Assembly: GCA_013397455.1 (NCBI GenBank)
Contig: VYZB01000023.1
Location: forward strand, 3,963,549 to 4,027,548
Source of the DNA: Crotophaga sulcirostris
Taxonomy: Eukaryota > Chordata > Aves > Cuculiformes > Crotophagidae
Direction: 5' to 3'
Length of the DNA stretch: 64,000 nt
A program made the translations under genes and the position numbers. Positions 11,886 to 26,375 of the stretch are shown here, one piece after another; position 1 is the first letter of the stretch, and each line of letters begins with the position of its first letter. The notes under the pieces are model-generated. The model was not told the DNA's origin, searched no databases, and was given only the letters and a program-made list of their open reading frames with translations.

Positions 11886-14800
11886 ATATGCTCAAGACAG
11901 AATATATTTAGTCTGAATAGAAAATCTGTCATGTAAAATAGCTGCATTGATTCTCATCTTCCATCGTGATGCGTTGTCATTTTTTACACTGACTGTCTTT
12001 TTTATTTAGATCTACCCTATAGTTAATCTGGTGGTTTTTCCACATTAACACTTCCTTTACTTACCATAAGTGAAACAACTACCATTGACCTTTTTACATT
12101 TGGGTTATTTTATTTAAAAGAAAAACAAATTTGAACCAGAGTCCCAATTAAAAAAGAAAAACAACAGCTATATCCCTACTAGAATTAACAAGTCCAGGAT
12201 TTCAATATCTATCTTCTCACTGAAGTTCTCAGAAGGAAGTAAAATTAAGTTGCCTGAAAAAGACAGGCATATGGATATATGTATGTATGCATGTGTGCCC
12301 AGGCAGAATTTCAACCACCTCTAATCAGAAGAAGTAACGTTATTGAGGGGTAATTGATTGATAGATTGATTTTTTCTTCATAACTGTGTGACATTTCTGT
12401 CTTAAAAAATAATGCAGCCTCATGTCCAAATTAACTTAATTTGTATACATTTCATTAGTTTTACTAAGTATGAGATTGTTAGGCTCTGGGTCCAACTCAT
12501 TGCTAGTTTTGTTTACAATCTTCATATTGCCAATCAAACCTTCACGTCCTAAGTTGTCAAGTAATTTCTTTTAGGGCAGTGATGTTTCAGCTGCCAGGGA
12601 AAATGAAACATTTCCTCTATATTTCAGGCCTAGTCTGCTCTCTTAACTAAGTCATGGCTTACTTCAACTTTCAGGAACCCTGGCACTGTAAGGGTTAAAT
12701 TTCCCCACAAACCCTACTTTGCAAAGCAAAATATCTGTACTTATTGATGAAAGACTCTAAAATATAACGTGTAATTATCTACATTATAATCAATCAAGGA
12801 GAGCACTGAAACTCTCTGCCTTCTTCAGCCCAGTTATAGCTGACATTACTGCATTCAGTGTGCTCTTCTCAAGAGTGTTTTGACTCTGGCCATTGGTAAG
12901 TCTACCTACATCTACATTATTGGCTAATTTGGTGCAACTGAGGCAAATCGGTGGACTGAAGCAGCTGATGGTGAGGTCCATTCCCTATGCTATGTGAGGT
13001 GCGTGTTTTCCCTGTGTGTGAGATTTACTCTGCTCCCCTGCAGACTTCCCCGTGTATGAGGTTCATATCCTTTTCACTGTCCACTTGTTTGTGTGGATCT
13101 GCGTGATTTTGACTTCTTACAAGCCACAATTTTGACACTGGTATTTGTCACACACATCTGAGTAGGGTCATCTAGGCTACCTGCCTCCCCATGGAATGCC
13201 ACATGGACATTTGGCAGCAGTATGAACCAAAACAATACGCAGCACACAGGGAAAAACAGGTAATTTGCTTTGAGCGCTGGTGCTGTTGCTTTGACTCAAC
13301 ACAAAGGAGGTGCAGCCTCTACTTAAAATATTTTATTTTCTAAAAAGCTGATTTCATGCTGATTCCAAACTAAGATTTTGAAATTGTGGAGAAAACAGTC
13401 ACAAAGTTCAGACTTATCTGGTCTGCTTAAGTTGGACACCTAGACTTTGAAACTTGAGCTCTCTACCCAGGGATATCATTGTAGAGACATCTCTGTAGCA
13501 CAAACTCTCCAAAGCAGCAGCAGCAACAGAAGAAAATTTCTGGGGAGCTGCAGACTGGCTCCTTCTCCTCCCACCTAAAATGCTTAAGAATTAGAGTTCT
13601 GAAAACTTGGCTGATATGGAAGCTGAGGTCTACTGAGTCATTAAGGTGCAAAACTGACAGCATCTCAGAAATAACTGTGGCAGGAGGGGTTGATATGATC
13701 TTGGGAACTAGGCCATTCAAGTGGGCTGCTTATGTGGTGGGAAGACAAATTACTAAGGAAGAAGGCCAATTTTAGACAGAGCCTTGATTATATTCCATCT
13801 TTCCTGCAAAACATTTTTATTTTGATGATCAGCATTCTTTGGAAAAGATAAATTGTGTAGGAATACATCTGGTACTCCACCTATATCTTTGCAAGAGTGC
13901 TCCAACATGTTAAGAAAAATACAGATTCAGATCCAGTCAAAATAGTATTTAAGTTGTTGTGTAGAGAGTCTTAGCCCAAATTTTTCTTGCTTTTGCTGTT
14001 TTGCATTTCGACTTTACATTATGTTAGCATAGTGTTCCCATGCTTAATTTGCCTCTCATCTGGATAATGATAATGAGCTGTTATTGACTAGCATTTCCAG
14101 TTCAGTGCAGTGAACATTGGGTAGTATTCATAAAATGTTCCTCTTATGCCAGCTGAAATTGGTAGTGGTTTTGAGGCAAAAGGCCAGATTCATCAAAAGG
14201 ATAATGGGCAGATATATTTTTTGTTTGTTTTTTTTTCTTTTTTTTTGAATTTTAATGACTGAATTGCATTGCTATTCTTTGTTTATCTATTTTTGAATTC
14301 TATGAGATAGCTTTAGGGATAACTACCTAATTTCTGTATTTATAGGAAACTGGCACAAATTGAGAAAACAGAACAATTCCATGTTTATGAAGCATGAATT
14401 CTCACAGTAAATGTCAATATATTGTGCATTAATAAACAAGAATTCTACAGTAAAGCACATATATATTAAATATGTACTGCTTCTGCATGGAGCCTCCAAC
14501 CTAGCTGTTTTTTATGGCTGTAGTTCATGCCAGAGTCCTCTTGGGGAGTGTAAGACCCAGCTGTATCCACTACTGCTTATCTGTGAGACCCCCACATCCT
14601 GTCACACTTACCACCTCCCCAAACCCCAGGGCTGGCCCTACACACCCACAGGGGTTTTGGCAGGATTGTGTTAGGGCAGGAGTGGGGCACAGGCAGAAAA
14701 GGACTGCGAACAAGTAAAGTGTCTATCTCCAATGGTGCTCCAGGAGTATCCAGAAAGCAGGATGCTCCATCAGTTGAGGAGGTAGAAAAGTGATTTTTCT

Positions 14801-17800
14801 AAGCTGGCTTTAAAGGGAAGATTGATTTGCTTTAAAATACATCATGCACATGTATATTTTTTAGGTAACAAGTGTGTTTGCCAGACCATTGCAGAAAATA
14901 AGAAATGGATGTCATTTTGGCAGTTTGAAAACTACACTTGTGGTATGTACATCTTCCACCAGTGCCCACTTGTATCTTATGCTTAAATTTAGCATGGAAT
15001 CTCCTCTCCTGCTGAATGCATTGGAAATATGAGAAAATGTGGGTTATTTCCACACTAAAATTGGTTGAGAAACAGACTACATTGCCTCCTGGATTAGGCA
15101 TCAAGAAGACTATATCTGCTCAGGTACAGCTTCAACGGGGAGAGACATTTGCCTAGCTGTGGCCATTTACAGGACCAGCCTGTCCTCTGGAGGCTGCAGA
15201 GGCATAGCGGATGGTCCTGTTAAAAAAAAACCCCACACAAGTCATCTTTCTTCCAGCATACAAGCATGAAAACCCGAGAAACAAATCCCAAACCTTGTAC
15301 AAATTGCAACAGGCAGTAGAACTGGATGGGGGACGGAAGGTAAACCTGAAGGTGCTGCAAAGGTGTGCCAAAGGCTTGGTTCAGGCTCACCCTACAAGAT
15401 AAGTATGGGGCTGGGGAGATACAGGAGAAGAGGGACTGGACCATCATCATATGTGACTGCACTTTGGTACTCACCTAGTTAGGCTTTGCTGAAGACAAGA
15501 CACTAGTTTGTATTTATGGAGTGTGGCTTGGAGGAGTATAGTGAAACCAAGCAGCAATGTAGGACACAAAAATCATAAATGAGGGGAAGTCATCTCATTG
15601 GCAAATGCATTGGGAAAGGCAGCAGCTCAGAGGTGGATGGGGCTCTAGGTGGATATGTGCACAAACAACAATGTATAAACAATCCATGGCCAGGGCTCTA
15701 GTTTGTTGCACAGAGAACATCATCTTCAACAGCGCAGCATCTCCCACTACTGTTTTGTGGTGTCTTCCATCATCTTGCTGACAATATTCACTCTATTAAG
15801 GAAAATATTTTTTATAGCATTTGTATTTTATCCCTGAAGCATGGCAGTCCAATCGACCTTTCTATGAGCATGCAAGAGACGCCTTCACAGATAAGGTAGA
15901 GAGGCACTCAAGTTTAAAGCACTATCTGGCGTCAGTGAATGGGTTCTATAGAAACTGCACATCCCTTGATCTCTAGGTCCTGTGAGAGGGGTCAATATGA
16001 ATATCTGGAGGTTTGCAGAGGTGGGTTTTAAGCTGGTCATTCAACTCTGTGTAATAGTGTACTGGGCTTTGGCAAGCTGAGTCACAAGTATTAGATGGTA
16101 GGTCATCCAGTGACTTAGACCTTCAGTTATTCATATTTTGCCTTGATTCATTAAAGTCAAAATACTTTCTATACAGCTTATGTAAGGCAAGCCCTTAATG
16201 ACTTATTTCTTCTGCTCCATGGAAGTGTGCCCTCTCCAGACTCTTCTACATTCCAGATAAGAAGACAGAAACAATGCCTGCATGACAAAAATCTCCCAGA
16301 GAACATCTACCCAGGCAAAAGCCTGGCACTTTTCACTCACAGCAAAATGTGGCTTCTACTGTCTTGAAATCTGTTGAAATGAAGACTATGCCAGTCACAA
16401 AAAATATTCCACCCCTTAGGTAAAGCAATGACTGTGCATAAGTCACCTCAGACGAAGAGACATGAGCTGTGTCACACGCTCTTCTCCTCCCTGATACACA
16501 TACAATGTTCAAAAAACCGGAGCAGTCTCCACCACTTACCCTTAAATGCTAACCTACCGGTGATAACAAACATGATGTGACAGACAGAAGGGTCCAGAGG
16601 AAGAGTTACGTGAACTTTGGCCGATGTGTGATTCAGAGCACTTCTTTCACAATATCATCTGAGATAATCCACTGCGAAACAATCTTTTTGGAATAATCTT
16701 TTGGAATAACTGTCATGACCTTGGGTCTTCCTGCACAAACAGACATTTCTTGCAGCTGGAACTGGGATACTGCACTTCTGTGTCACTTTTGAGGAGGAAA
16801 AGTGCAGGAATAAAATTCATACTTGACCAGTGTACCAGCTTAGATTGATCAAAGAACAGACACAAGTTATGGTATGCAATCATGTAGCAAACAGGGATTG
16901 TTCCTGAAAGTAAGAAATCTTGGGAGATGATGGCAAAAATGACTCACTGCATGACTCTGCACAAACCTTTTAATTTGTTTGTACCTGAGTCTTGTCACCG
17001 GTAAAGCACGGTTAATAAAATTTTTACTTCTTGTTCTCTGTTTATGGTGATAATGAGCAAAAATTCTGAGAATTTCAGCACAGTTGATCAAAAATTCTGG
17101 ATAACTGCAAAATGGTGTGTGGGTAAACAATTTGGTCGTTGGTGAGGAATTAGCTGAACATAAGAGTTGAGACTCTATGAAATGCCTCCTCACAGCTATA
17201 TCCATCAAAGCTCACTGAAGTTGCAGGCATATGGCAATTCAGAACAAGGGTGGGTGAACATGTTTAACCTAGATAGAAACTCAGTGGAAGACTATGAATT
17301 CTAAGGCATTTCTGAGCCTACACTGAGCTCTCAGACTGCTTAGGAAAGATCCAGGAAAACAAGCATAATGCATGAGAAAAAAGACTGGTCAAGAAAACGT
17401 CATATTAAGCATAGCAAGAAAAAACTCTTTACAAAGTCCCACCCCTATCAAAATGTCTAGCATTTAAAAGGGATCTGTGCTCCATCACAGCGATGTGCAG
17501 ATCTGAGTTAATTTGATGATGGAGTTTCAGGGGATTCTTTTAGACTGTTTTTGTCATTAATCCTTGAAAAGAAATACAAGGAAAATATTTATTAGACAAA
17601 TTCAAAGGTTCATAAAATTTCTGCCTTTGTGAATGAGGTTTACCTTTTCTTAATTCAAAATGAATTTTTCTGCCTTCCTGTGTACAGAAATGTGCATGTG
17701 AGTGGTATATCAATCCACATATCTTCCTAAAGCAAGGAGCTAACTTCAGTGCACTGGGAGTCTGACCCATGTGGAAGCTTTTTTTGTGGTATTTTTCTCT

Positions 17801-20800
17801 AAAATAAAAGACATTTCTTCATGTTAAAAGCCTTTGACTGTGTTTTATGGAACATAAATACTTTATTAAGGATTTGAATAATAATTGTGGGAAACAGTTT
17901 AGTTGTTTGGTTAATTATCCTTGTTGCTCTCAGCTCTTAATGTGATGATGTCAGGTTCACTGCTAGGGAAGTGCTAACTGGATGTGACTAATACATTATG
18001 TTATAAAGAGGACAGCTTTAGAAATAAAACCTTCTGAGCTATTTCAGCCTCTGTCATGTATACACAGTAGTTTTTGGCAACTAATTGGTATATACTGAGA
18101 TATAACTCTTGCTCTGACCAAACATTATTAGATGTTGTTTTCTTTTACTGTACATGTAGTACGTCCAGGGCCTCGTGGAAAACTTTGAAAAACTTTGTAG
18201 TTTGATAAAACTCTGCTACAGTGCCAAATATCTTCCTTATTTGTTTTCGCAAGTGTTTTATTGAAAAGAACATTTTTGTGTCCATGGCACAGTTTCACAT
18301 TTAGACAAAAAGGATCCATCCCACTGTCCTTGCAATACCGTTTGCTCCACACCTGAGTATCTCTTTCCTCTGCCAGAGTTGGATTTGCACAGATGAGAAT
18401 GGGACTTGGATTTCAATCTTGGTAACATCCTGATACCTCCTCCCCTTTATTCTGTGTGAATACGCTGAGGTTTCTGCTGTTTGTGATGATCTGCTTTCTG
18501 AACACTAGCTGTGGCAGTTTGTCTCAAGCAAGGATTTTAAATAATGTTTAAGATAAACAAGGTAATTATTTTTGTGCATATATTGGAGGTTTGAGCTGTC
18601 CCACAAGCGAAACTCATGCAAAAGCACAAAATTTTACCTGTTTTACCTTGACAGGGATTAGAGGGGTAGGGCCACATTCTAACTGTGGATGCTTAACAAT
18701 ATAACACATATTTTTTGAGTTGAAAAGAAGACTAAAAGCTATAGAGCACAGGATGAATTATCTAGATAGTAAATCTCTGGAGTTTTAAATCAGACCTCTT
18801 TCAAGTGTATTCTTTCGTATTTCCCTTATATATATGATCAGATTCTAATTTTTCTAAAATCCCTAGTTCGTTCACTGAACAGCAGGTACTGCGTATTTTC
18901 CATGGAGCTACCAGTTAAATACCTCTTCAAATCTTCCCTCTTTTGGCAGGGACAAAGGCAACATCCAAATCTCCAGGAAAAATTCAACTATACAAGCAAA
19001 TTTTCCTCTTTCTTAATTCCCATGCCTACTTCTGTCGAGGTTGCTTTTCAGTTTCATCAAACAAATGAGCCCTTCTTCACCATGAGCCCACCCTGTGCCC
19101 TGCATGAGACTGGGTCCAGTGGGGAAAAAAAAACCTGTATGTGGTCATGTAGTTAAATATAGTACACTAAGGCTAACACACAAAGTGGGGGCTTAATTAA
19201 GCCTAGGAAAGCAACTTTAATTCTGGAATTTCCTAACTTTTTCCACTCCAACCCCTACCCCGTTAGAGAATTTAGCTGCCAAAGTCTCACAATTCTCCAT
19301 TAAGTATGAGTTGAAGTGAGCTTTTGGGGGAGGACGATAGACTTACATTTTTCTGGGGGCGCAGACAGAGGTAGACCCTAGGCAAAAAGCAAGCACTGAA
19401 TCCTTGAAATGTCTACACCAAATCATAGAGCTGCTAGTGCTTTTGAACAAAGTGCCTGTAAGAATTCTTTCAAATGGCTAAACCATGGCATTTTTCCTTA
19501 ATTGCATTTTCAGAACTGTCTAAACCAGTCTAGCTGAAACTTTCCAGAAAAATTTTGCTTGAGACACCTGGCATGGAAAAATTCAGTCCAAGTAATTTAA
19601 AGCTGCAAAATTATAAGCAACTAAAAACAAAATCTTGTAATGGGAAATGTCAGGCAATTTTAGCTACTGATGATACTACCAGCTCTGTCTGTTACAACGT
19701 GAAAAATAAAGAGAGACAAGAAAAAAAAAAAAGACAGACAGAATTATAAATGATAAAAGGAGAAAGTTTGCTTACTGGAAGAGGTGGGTTTTAAGAGATT
19801 TTTGGATGTGAATAAAAGGACGTTTGACAGATGAGGTCATGGAGACTGTTTAATATGTTAGGAAGCAGCAGGAGTGAAGGCATAAAGCTGAGAGTGAGTA
19901 AGGGGAGGAAAAGAGCAAGGTAAGGCTATTGGAGGGTATTTTGAGAAGGCAGATGGAAGAAGTTATGTACAATTGTACAAAAAAAGAGATATCAGAGTTT
20001 CACTGTTAAGGTCATTAAGTTAAAATAATGTATAGAACATCATCTGACTTCACTTGGGATGTCCAGGTACTTTTTTGACAGGTAGGGGGATGAGAGCATG
20101 CCTCCTTAAGAGACATCCTATTTTAATGTAAGCACTTGTAAATTATGGAGGGAAGGGACAGTCTAAATCCACTTCTCATAAGTCATAACTGCAGTTCATT
20201 TCTAAACAAAATTTTCCCCAAGGTCCTCATTCCTACTAGTACTGCCGACTTCAGTGGAATTCAACAAGAAGCACAAAATATGTCAAAGGCAGAATGTGAC
20301 TTCCAGATAATTTTTCAGATTAGAGTGCCCAGTCCTGAATTCCTTGACTGTGTATTGGACTTTTGAAGATCTATGTACTGCAGAGCCACTGCCAGTTATC
20401 ATTCTAAATCTTTCTTCACTTGGCAGGGTCCAGTCCTTCAACTCTTGAGAAATGGTCTTTTAATCATTTGAGAAGTCCTTTTGACTGAGGCAGTCATGTT
20501 TAATTTTGCGAAAAAATGGCCTCAAGAACTAGCATTTATTCTTCTTTGTTTTGCAAATGTATGGGCTTTAGTCTTAATTGACTATTGAATTTCCTACTAG
20601 TTTTCATGTTTCAATGTTGTCTCTTAACTCTTCTACCTGCATCCTATCTCAAGGCCCAGGTACGTAGAGCTACGTGTCACTTACAAAAAGCATTTTTCTC
20701 CATTTACATGCTAGGATCAAATTTATTTGGGAACCGCTTGGAAATCTGTCATTATGGTGTTTGTGACAGCTTGACAAGGCCTGTTGCCATGGAAAAGCTT

Positions 20801-23285
20801 TGTGATGTTTCGTAAATATATTCCTAGGTCAGAAGTTCTATGTATTTTTTGGACATGGATGCTAAAGGGAAAAAAGAATGACTAAACATTAAAAAAGCAG
20901 AATAATAAAAAATAACAACAATAACTAACATTTGATATTATATTTCTGCCTGGCAACCAAACAAAATATTTCTGAAAGCATTTAATTTATGCTGCAACAA
21001 TCCTGCTAACAATGAAAGTTTGTTTATTTCCAAGGTTCACCCCCATCCTTAAAACATTCTTAATACCAGTGATTTTGCAATATTGGTGGTTCCTCTATTA
21101 ATAGACTAGCAGACAAGGGAGCTATTATTCTCACCCTCTATCTGTTATTCCATTAGGTTAGGCTGACAGTCTCTGCTCACAGTTCTATAACCTACCATGT
21201 GCTCAAGCCACTAACTAAAACTCATCCTCACATGTTGTTTTTGGTGAAAATTATGACTAGACAGGAAAAGAGACAACAAAATCTTGTAGAAAAGTATGAA
21301 AGAAAGCTCAATATAGGTTTGCATCCAAAATAGCAATATTTTTCTGACTCAGACAGAAATGAGGAAGTGTCGGCACAATGATGTGGAAAGTCGCTGAGAC
21401 TGTCTCTGCACTTTGTCGCTGCTGATGACTGATGTCCTGTGTTTTAGTTCCAACTGTACCTTCACACAGTCTTTCCAGCCCTTTTACTGTCTGTAACAGA
21501 ACGTAATTTATGCATTTCATAAGGACAACTTCAAGCTATGCTGAACCAATAAGACCCGTGGGCATGAGCTTTCTTTCTTGGGTGCTAGTAGTAGATTCCA
21601 GAAAAGTCAGTTCTCACTCAGTTTCCTTTCGTGCCCTCTCTCCTGTATCTTCGAATACAGATGTTTTGCAAGGATGATGCAATGCTTCTCTGCAACAGTG
21701 TTTAAAGGAGAGGAGTGAGGATAGGTTATAACCCCACCTTTGGCAAAGTTTGAGGTCTAAGTACAAGTTTTGACCCTCACCAGGGATCCTGCCCCAGGCT
21801 GAGTTTGGGAACTGTTAAAATCTGTGGGCCAGGGTTGCTGTCTATCAGGGAAGTAAGACACCACTGAAAACCAGACTGGTTTGGTTCTACCTGTGAAAGA
21901 GAGTGTGTCCCAAGACAACCAGGTTGACAGAGCTTGCAGAAAACCAGTGCAAGCAGCTGACTGTGTGTGCCTGGCCTCTCTGCATAGCAGTGACTCCTGC
22001 TGAGTTTCTGCTGTTCCTCTAGACACAGCCATTTCCAAAAGAAACAAGGTACATGCTGAAGATCAAGATAAAAAAGTGACTGTGTGGTATGATACTGTGT
22101 ACCGCTGTACTTCATGCCTGATTCAGGTGCATGTAGTATACTAGAAAAAGCTTTGATCAGGTTTCCTCGCCTGCTGCTCTTGGTTGCTGCCTTCCCATCC
22201 ATTGTCCAGCTGCGAAAGCAGTCAGAGGAGGGTGCTGTCCTTTGGAATGTTAGCCAAAACCAGATGCTCCATAGCTCACTGGGTTTCCTTAATCATTCCT
22301 TAGACACAAATGGATTGCAAAAAAAGAATTCATAACCTTTTTTAAAAAAAGCATGAAGAATCATGGGTCTTTCAAAGTTGCTCCTATCTCTAGACTGTGT
22401 TGATTAGCCAGTTCTTCTCCCACCATAGGGTCTCTCTGCTCTATTTCTTCCTTAAGGGGTTTGATGTCTGTTTTTCCATTTATTTGCTTAATTACTTCCC
22501 ATCAAACTATGAGGTACTGTTTTTGAGATCCTTAAACGTCAAAATACCATGTATTTTTATTTAAAGTTTCCTGCCATTTGATCCTTATTTTCAAGTGCTA
22601 ACTTAAAAAAGGGGGAAATGTCTGGAAGTAAAGAAATAAGAATTGATCTATAGTTTGAATGCAAGCCACAAATATGCCATGAGAATATAGACACATGCAC
22701 ACAGTGCCATCAAGAAAAATATCCCAGCCCTCCCACACTTTTTACACATTACAACATATTAAAAAATATTTCTGGTCATAGTGAAATATGTTAAAATAAT
22801 AATTAAAAAAAACAACCTACAAAGTTGCCAGAATATTCTACAGATAGAAGCACAGTTATTGCACAGAAAATCTTTCATAGCAGTTCATTAACCTAACCCC
22901 AATTTTATAGAAGTTTTAGTCTACCAAAAAGAATGCAAATAAAAGAGAAGGAATTAATTTATTACCACTTTAGCTATTGCCTGCTCTAGGAGTAAGAACA
23001 GCCCTTCCATAATAAGACTTAAGATACCACTGGGCAAACCAAGGCTCCTGTGTGCCTCTATGTGGAGTGCCAAAAGATGGTCATTTGACTGCACATTTCA
23101 CATGGCCAGTGTAGTGCCAGTTGTACTGGTCACCAATTCAGTAAAGCATCCTTAAGTGTTGTTTTAGACAAGGATGAGTAAGAGCCTTGGCTGAATATCA
23201 TCAATGACCATGAATATGGGATATTCCATGCACGCATATGCACATACGTATCAAAAGCTTGAAACAGAAGCGTTATTGTCTGTCA
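11886..23285. other. Gene-free unique sequence
   Basis: No exon recognised. Noted are a TATG microsatellite near 12,270-12,297, T-rich runs near 14,217-14,247, a possible MIR-like fragment at 16.96 kb and a purine-rich stretch at about 19.70-19.99 kb. A very weak antisense MIR-like word order lies near 20.93-21.05 kb and is not called. A 141-codon frame at 21,777-22,202 (-) is overlapped by others and carries no known domain. Confidence 0.68.
16955..17065 (+). repeat. Possible ancient MIR / CR1-L3-like fragment
   Basis: TTTGTACCTGAGTCTTGTCA, then CCGGTAAAGCACGGTTAATA and TTTTTACTTC parallels the sense-strand series 'tgtgcctcagtttcctcatctgtaaaatggggttaataatacttac'. Divergence is high. The call rests on the order of words. 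Confidence 0.42.
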
Positions 23286-23370
23286 AAATACTCTGGGAAA
23301 CTGAGGCACAGGATGACATGCTCCAGCCAATGTAGGATATCACTGGTGGAGTTGTGACTTCGAGGATGTG
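23286..23370 (-). repeat. Ancient MIR / CR1-L3-like remnant
   Basis: GGGAAACTGAGGCACAGGAT followed at the expected distance by AGCCAATGTAGGATATCACTGG and GGAGTTGTGAC resembles the antisense 'ggggaaactgaggcacagagaggt ... cacacagcaagtcagtggcagagctgg' block. GGGAAACTGAGGCACAG is the most diagnostic word. Confidence 0.55.
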
Positions 23371-23689
23371 ACTCGTGGTCCTGTGAGCCATGGGACAAGG
23401 CAAGGGTTTTGGTCCTCTCTGGAGAAGTGTTGTTACATGTAGTACTGCTCAGTAAAGACGCTAGAAACCTCCCCTAGTAATCTATCTTTCAGCTTGGTAT
23501 CCGTGAAAGCTTTTAAGGAGAAGATTCTAAATAAGGAACAAAAAAAATATTGCTGTTTCTCACCATAATTGTAAACTGAAAATAAGCACTTATACAACCT
23601 AGCCCAAATATTTAGTTAAAGAACAGGTTTATAACTAAGGATATCTTAAAATGTGTTTGAATTATTATATACACTACTTAAACAGTTAA

Positions 23690-24205
23690 ACTGTCAGCTT
23701 AGATTTTTGTATATCTACCTCATTAGCTTGCCTCCAGAGCCCTGTGGTAGGTGAATCTGCATTTTAAAATTTTGTATTTTTCCATGCTTTATGCATCCTG
23801 TAAAATGCCCTGAGAACTTTATGAGGGATGTTGCATTAAAATGTGTGATTATAAATATGATTTAAATATTTGAAACATTATTGAGTGATTATTGTTCAAT
23901 AAGGCAGTGTGCATAAAAGGGTTATCTGCATGCTGTGCTTAGGTTTCGACAATATAATGTAATGAATTGTTCAATATAGTTTGTGTGCTATTTGTCTCTG
24001 TTTCTTCTCATACTCCAGAGATGCCTGATATGCAGTATTCTAACAAGGCTACCATAAATTGTTGAACAATAAACAGCCCTTGAGATTTTTAGATAGTATG
24101 TGGCTAGCATGTAATCCATCTTGAAGAATTTGATTTAGTGCCACAAAGGAACATCCTTGACAATGCTCAACATTGTTTTAAACTGCTGCTAAATCAATTA
24201 CTGCG
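23690..24205. promoter_or_regulatory. Candidate conserved enhancer with clustered SOX-type sites
   Basis: An AT-rich stretch free of simple repeats and recognisable transposons. It holds two identical ATTGTTCAAT words (23891-23900 and 23966-23975), a symmetric ATTGTT-G-AACAAT (24058-24070) and an inverted ACAATG / CATTGT pair with a 5-base spacer (24160-24176). ACAATG-type words are the core recognised by SOX HMG proteins. SOXE members (SOX8, 9, 10) are known to bind inverted pairs with short spacers as dimers. There is no open reading frame of note. Conservation cannot be measured here, so the enhancer role is inference. Confidence 0.35.
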
Positions 24206-25093
24206 TTTGGGAAATGGCATGCTTCTTCCGCTCCCTGCTCCATGTCGGTGGCCTGGCTGCTCAAGGAGAGATTTAGGGAGCCACAGAAATTCCTGAAAGT
24301 AACCCAGCTTGAAACAGTGATAAGTAAGGCCTCCTAAAATCTGCACTAAACTGCACAACTCAAATACCGCTTGGCTGGATTGTCTTAGCTGTGTCTAGCA
24401 ATAAATGAATTATGAAATGAACAAAAATGCTTCCTTTTGAATCAGCACCGTATCATGGAACAGCAATATCCACAAGCACAAATAATCTTTGGTGCTTACA
24501 CCAAGCTTCGTGTGTTTGGGCCATGCTATGTACATTGTTTAATTTTTTTTGCAACATTTCAGTGAGTTGGAGAACTGTTACTGCCCCCTTTTTCACAGAT
24601 GAAATACACCAATCACTCAGGCAGTGTGAGACTGCAGGGACCTTGTGGATCAAAGATGAATGCCTTCTTGAATATAAAGCTGTTACAAAGGGTGACTCAA
24701 AAAGTTAAACAAGACCAAGGCCATTTGTCTTTCTTTAACATTCTCTTCTGCTCCTCTGTTGAGACAATTGCTGGGGACACTGAAGGCAAAAGGAGAAGGG
24801 CACTTCATGTATCTAAGCTTTAACCTTGCCCTTCTGCTTTAGAGACATAAATAAGGATTCCTAGTCAGTATTTTCTATATCCCGGGAGATTGAACAGGAA
24901 GAATATTGAGATGTGGTTATTACAACAATAATGTTCTGACATGTTTGATAGGACTATGACAGTCTCAGAAATCTCACTTTTTTGTTGAGAGAAAATAAGA
25001 GTAAAGGGAGGGAGAAAGGATTTCAAGATCAGATAGAAGGAGGCAAATTGTGCAGGATTCATTACTGAGAGCCACATGGTCTAGTTCCTGAAG

Positions 25094-25125
25094 GATCTAT
25101 ACACTACATGATCTATACATTACAG
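25094..25125. repeat. 16-bp tandem duplication
   Basis: GATCTATACACTACAT is followed directly by GATCTATACATTACAG, two mismatches in 16. A simple local duplication. Confidence 0.9.
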
Positions 25126-26375
25126 ATATCTGCCAGGGGGACCCTGTAAGTTTGCCTTCAAATTCAGCACCCTCTCCAGGTTTTGGAGTTTTACTCCTGT
25201 CTCTAACTTCTGTCTTTAGAGGGCAGTGGAGTGGTAGTTACCTCTTTTTCTCATAAACAACCTAATGTCCTGCTGATGCTATGCCTCTCACAAAGCAAAC
25301 CTGATCAGGTATTGATCTTTAATCTACAGCATTGCTGGAAATGGCAGCCAGCTGTAGCTGTGAAGAACAACAACTGGCAGACACTCTGGTTATCATTGGC
25401 ACTGGCCCTCTCTTGCGAGATCCAAATTCCTGGGAACCAAATGTTCCTGTGATTCTGGCTTTCTGCTGCCAATAAAGCTTATGATACAAAGCTAATTGGC
25501 TTGTAACTTTTCTTGGAAATATGGAAAGGAAATAGATAGGTTTCCTTTATTTATACACCAATATGCTGAGAATCTGCATTAAGATAAGGGGACAAATATA
25601 TACAGCAGTAGCCATAAAAAAAGCCAATGTTTACACATCTTCACTATGAAGTGGTTTCAGAGGCATATAAGTAGCTTTTATTTCATATAAGCTTAATGAG
25701 ACTGTAAGAGTTCCTTTGGCCTGTATTATTGCTATGAAGAATAACGGCAGGCAGTGTTCATTGCAGAAGGGTATTTGTAATGGCTCCTTCAGGGATGGTC
25801 TTCGTTTGGGATTTGTGTCCATTGTGCATCACAACTGTGGCCTGTCATCACCCAGAAAATGAGAGCTAAAGCCTGCTGTGAGAAGGATGTTTATGGGAGT
25901 TTTCCTTTGCTCAGCAACTGATGATTCCTATCTCCACTGACATGCATATAGAGGATGAATTTATGACTGAAGAATACCTTATTCATCTTTGCCTGTTTCC
26001 TTCTAGCCAATCTACTCCTATCGGTTGACAACTGACAGTAATAGCAGTAAAATTCTCATCTTCCAAGGATTAGAGAAGAGGAATTCTCCCATCCATAGGA
26101 AAGTTGCTTTAGATTTGTCTATCATATTAGGATTGGCTTTTGCTAAAAAAATTAATGAGGACCATTTAATTTTGAATGCTTTTTAAGCATTTCAAGAAGT
26201 GTAGTCATGGAAATATAACTCCCAGTCAAGTGGTAAAAGAAAATAAAATCCCTGTGGGATAGGAGGAATTAAGATTAAAATTGGTTTGGAAAATTTGTGC
26301 CAAGATCCAAACATGCTACTACTGAAAGTTTGTGGCTGAAAAAGCACTTTCACCTGTGAAATGGTTACTCTCTTA

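Noticed and set aside
14165..14210. AAAGGCCAGATTCATCAAAAGG resembling an ancient repeat end
   Set aside because: Too short, and the sequence beyond it does not continue the match.
20925..21180. Possible antisense MIR-like word order (CAACAATCCTGCTAACAATG and neighbours)
   Set aside because: Only scattered words match; not better than expected for AT-rich DNA.
21777..22202. 141-codon minus-strand open frame
   Set aside because: Overlapped by another minus-strand frame and a plus-strand frame; no recognisable domain. Length is within chance expectation for 64 kb.
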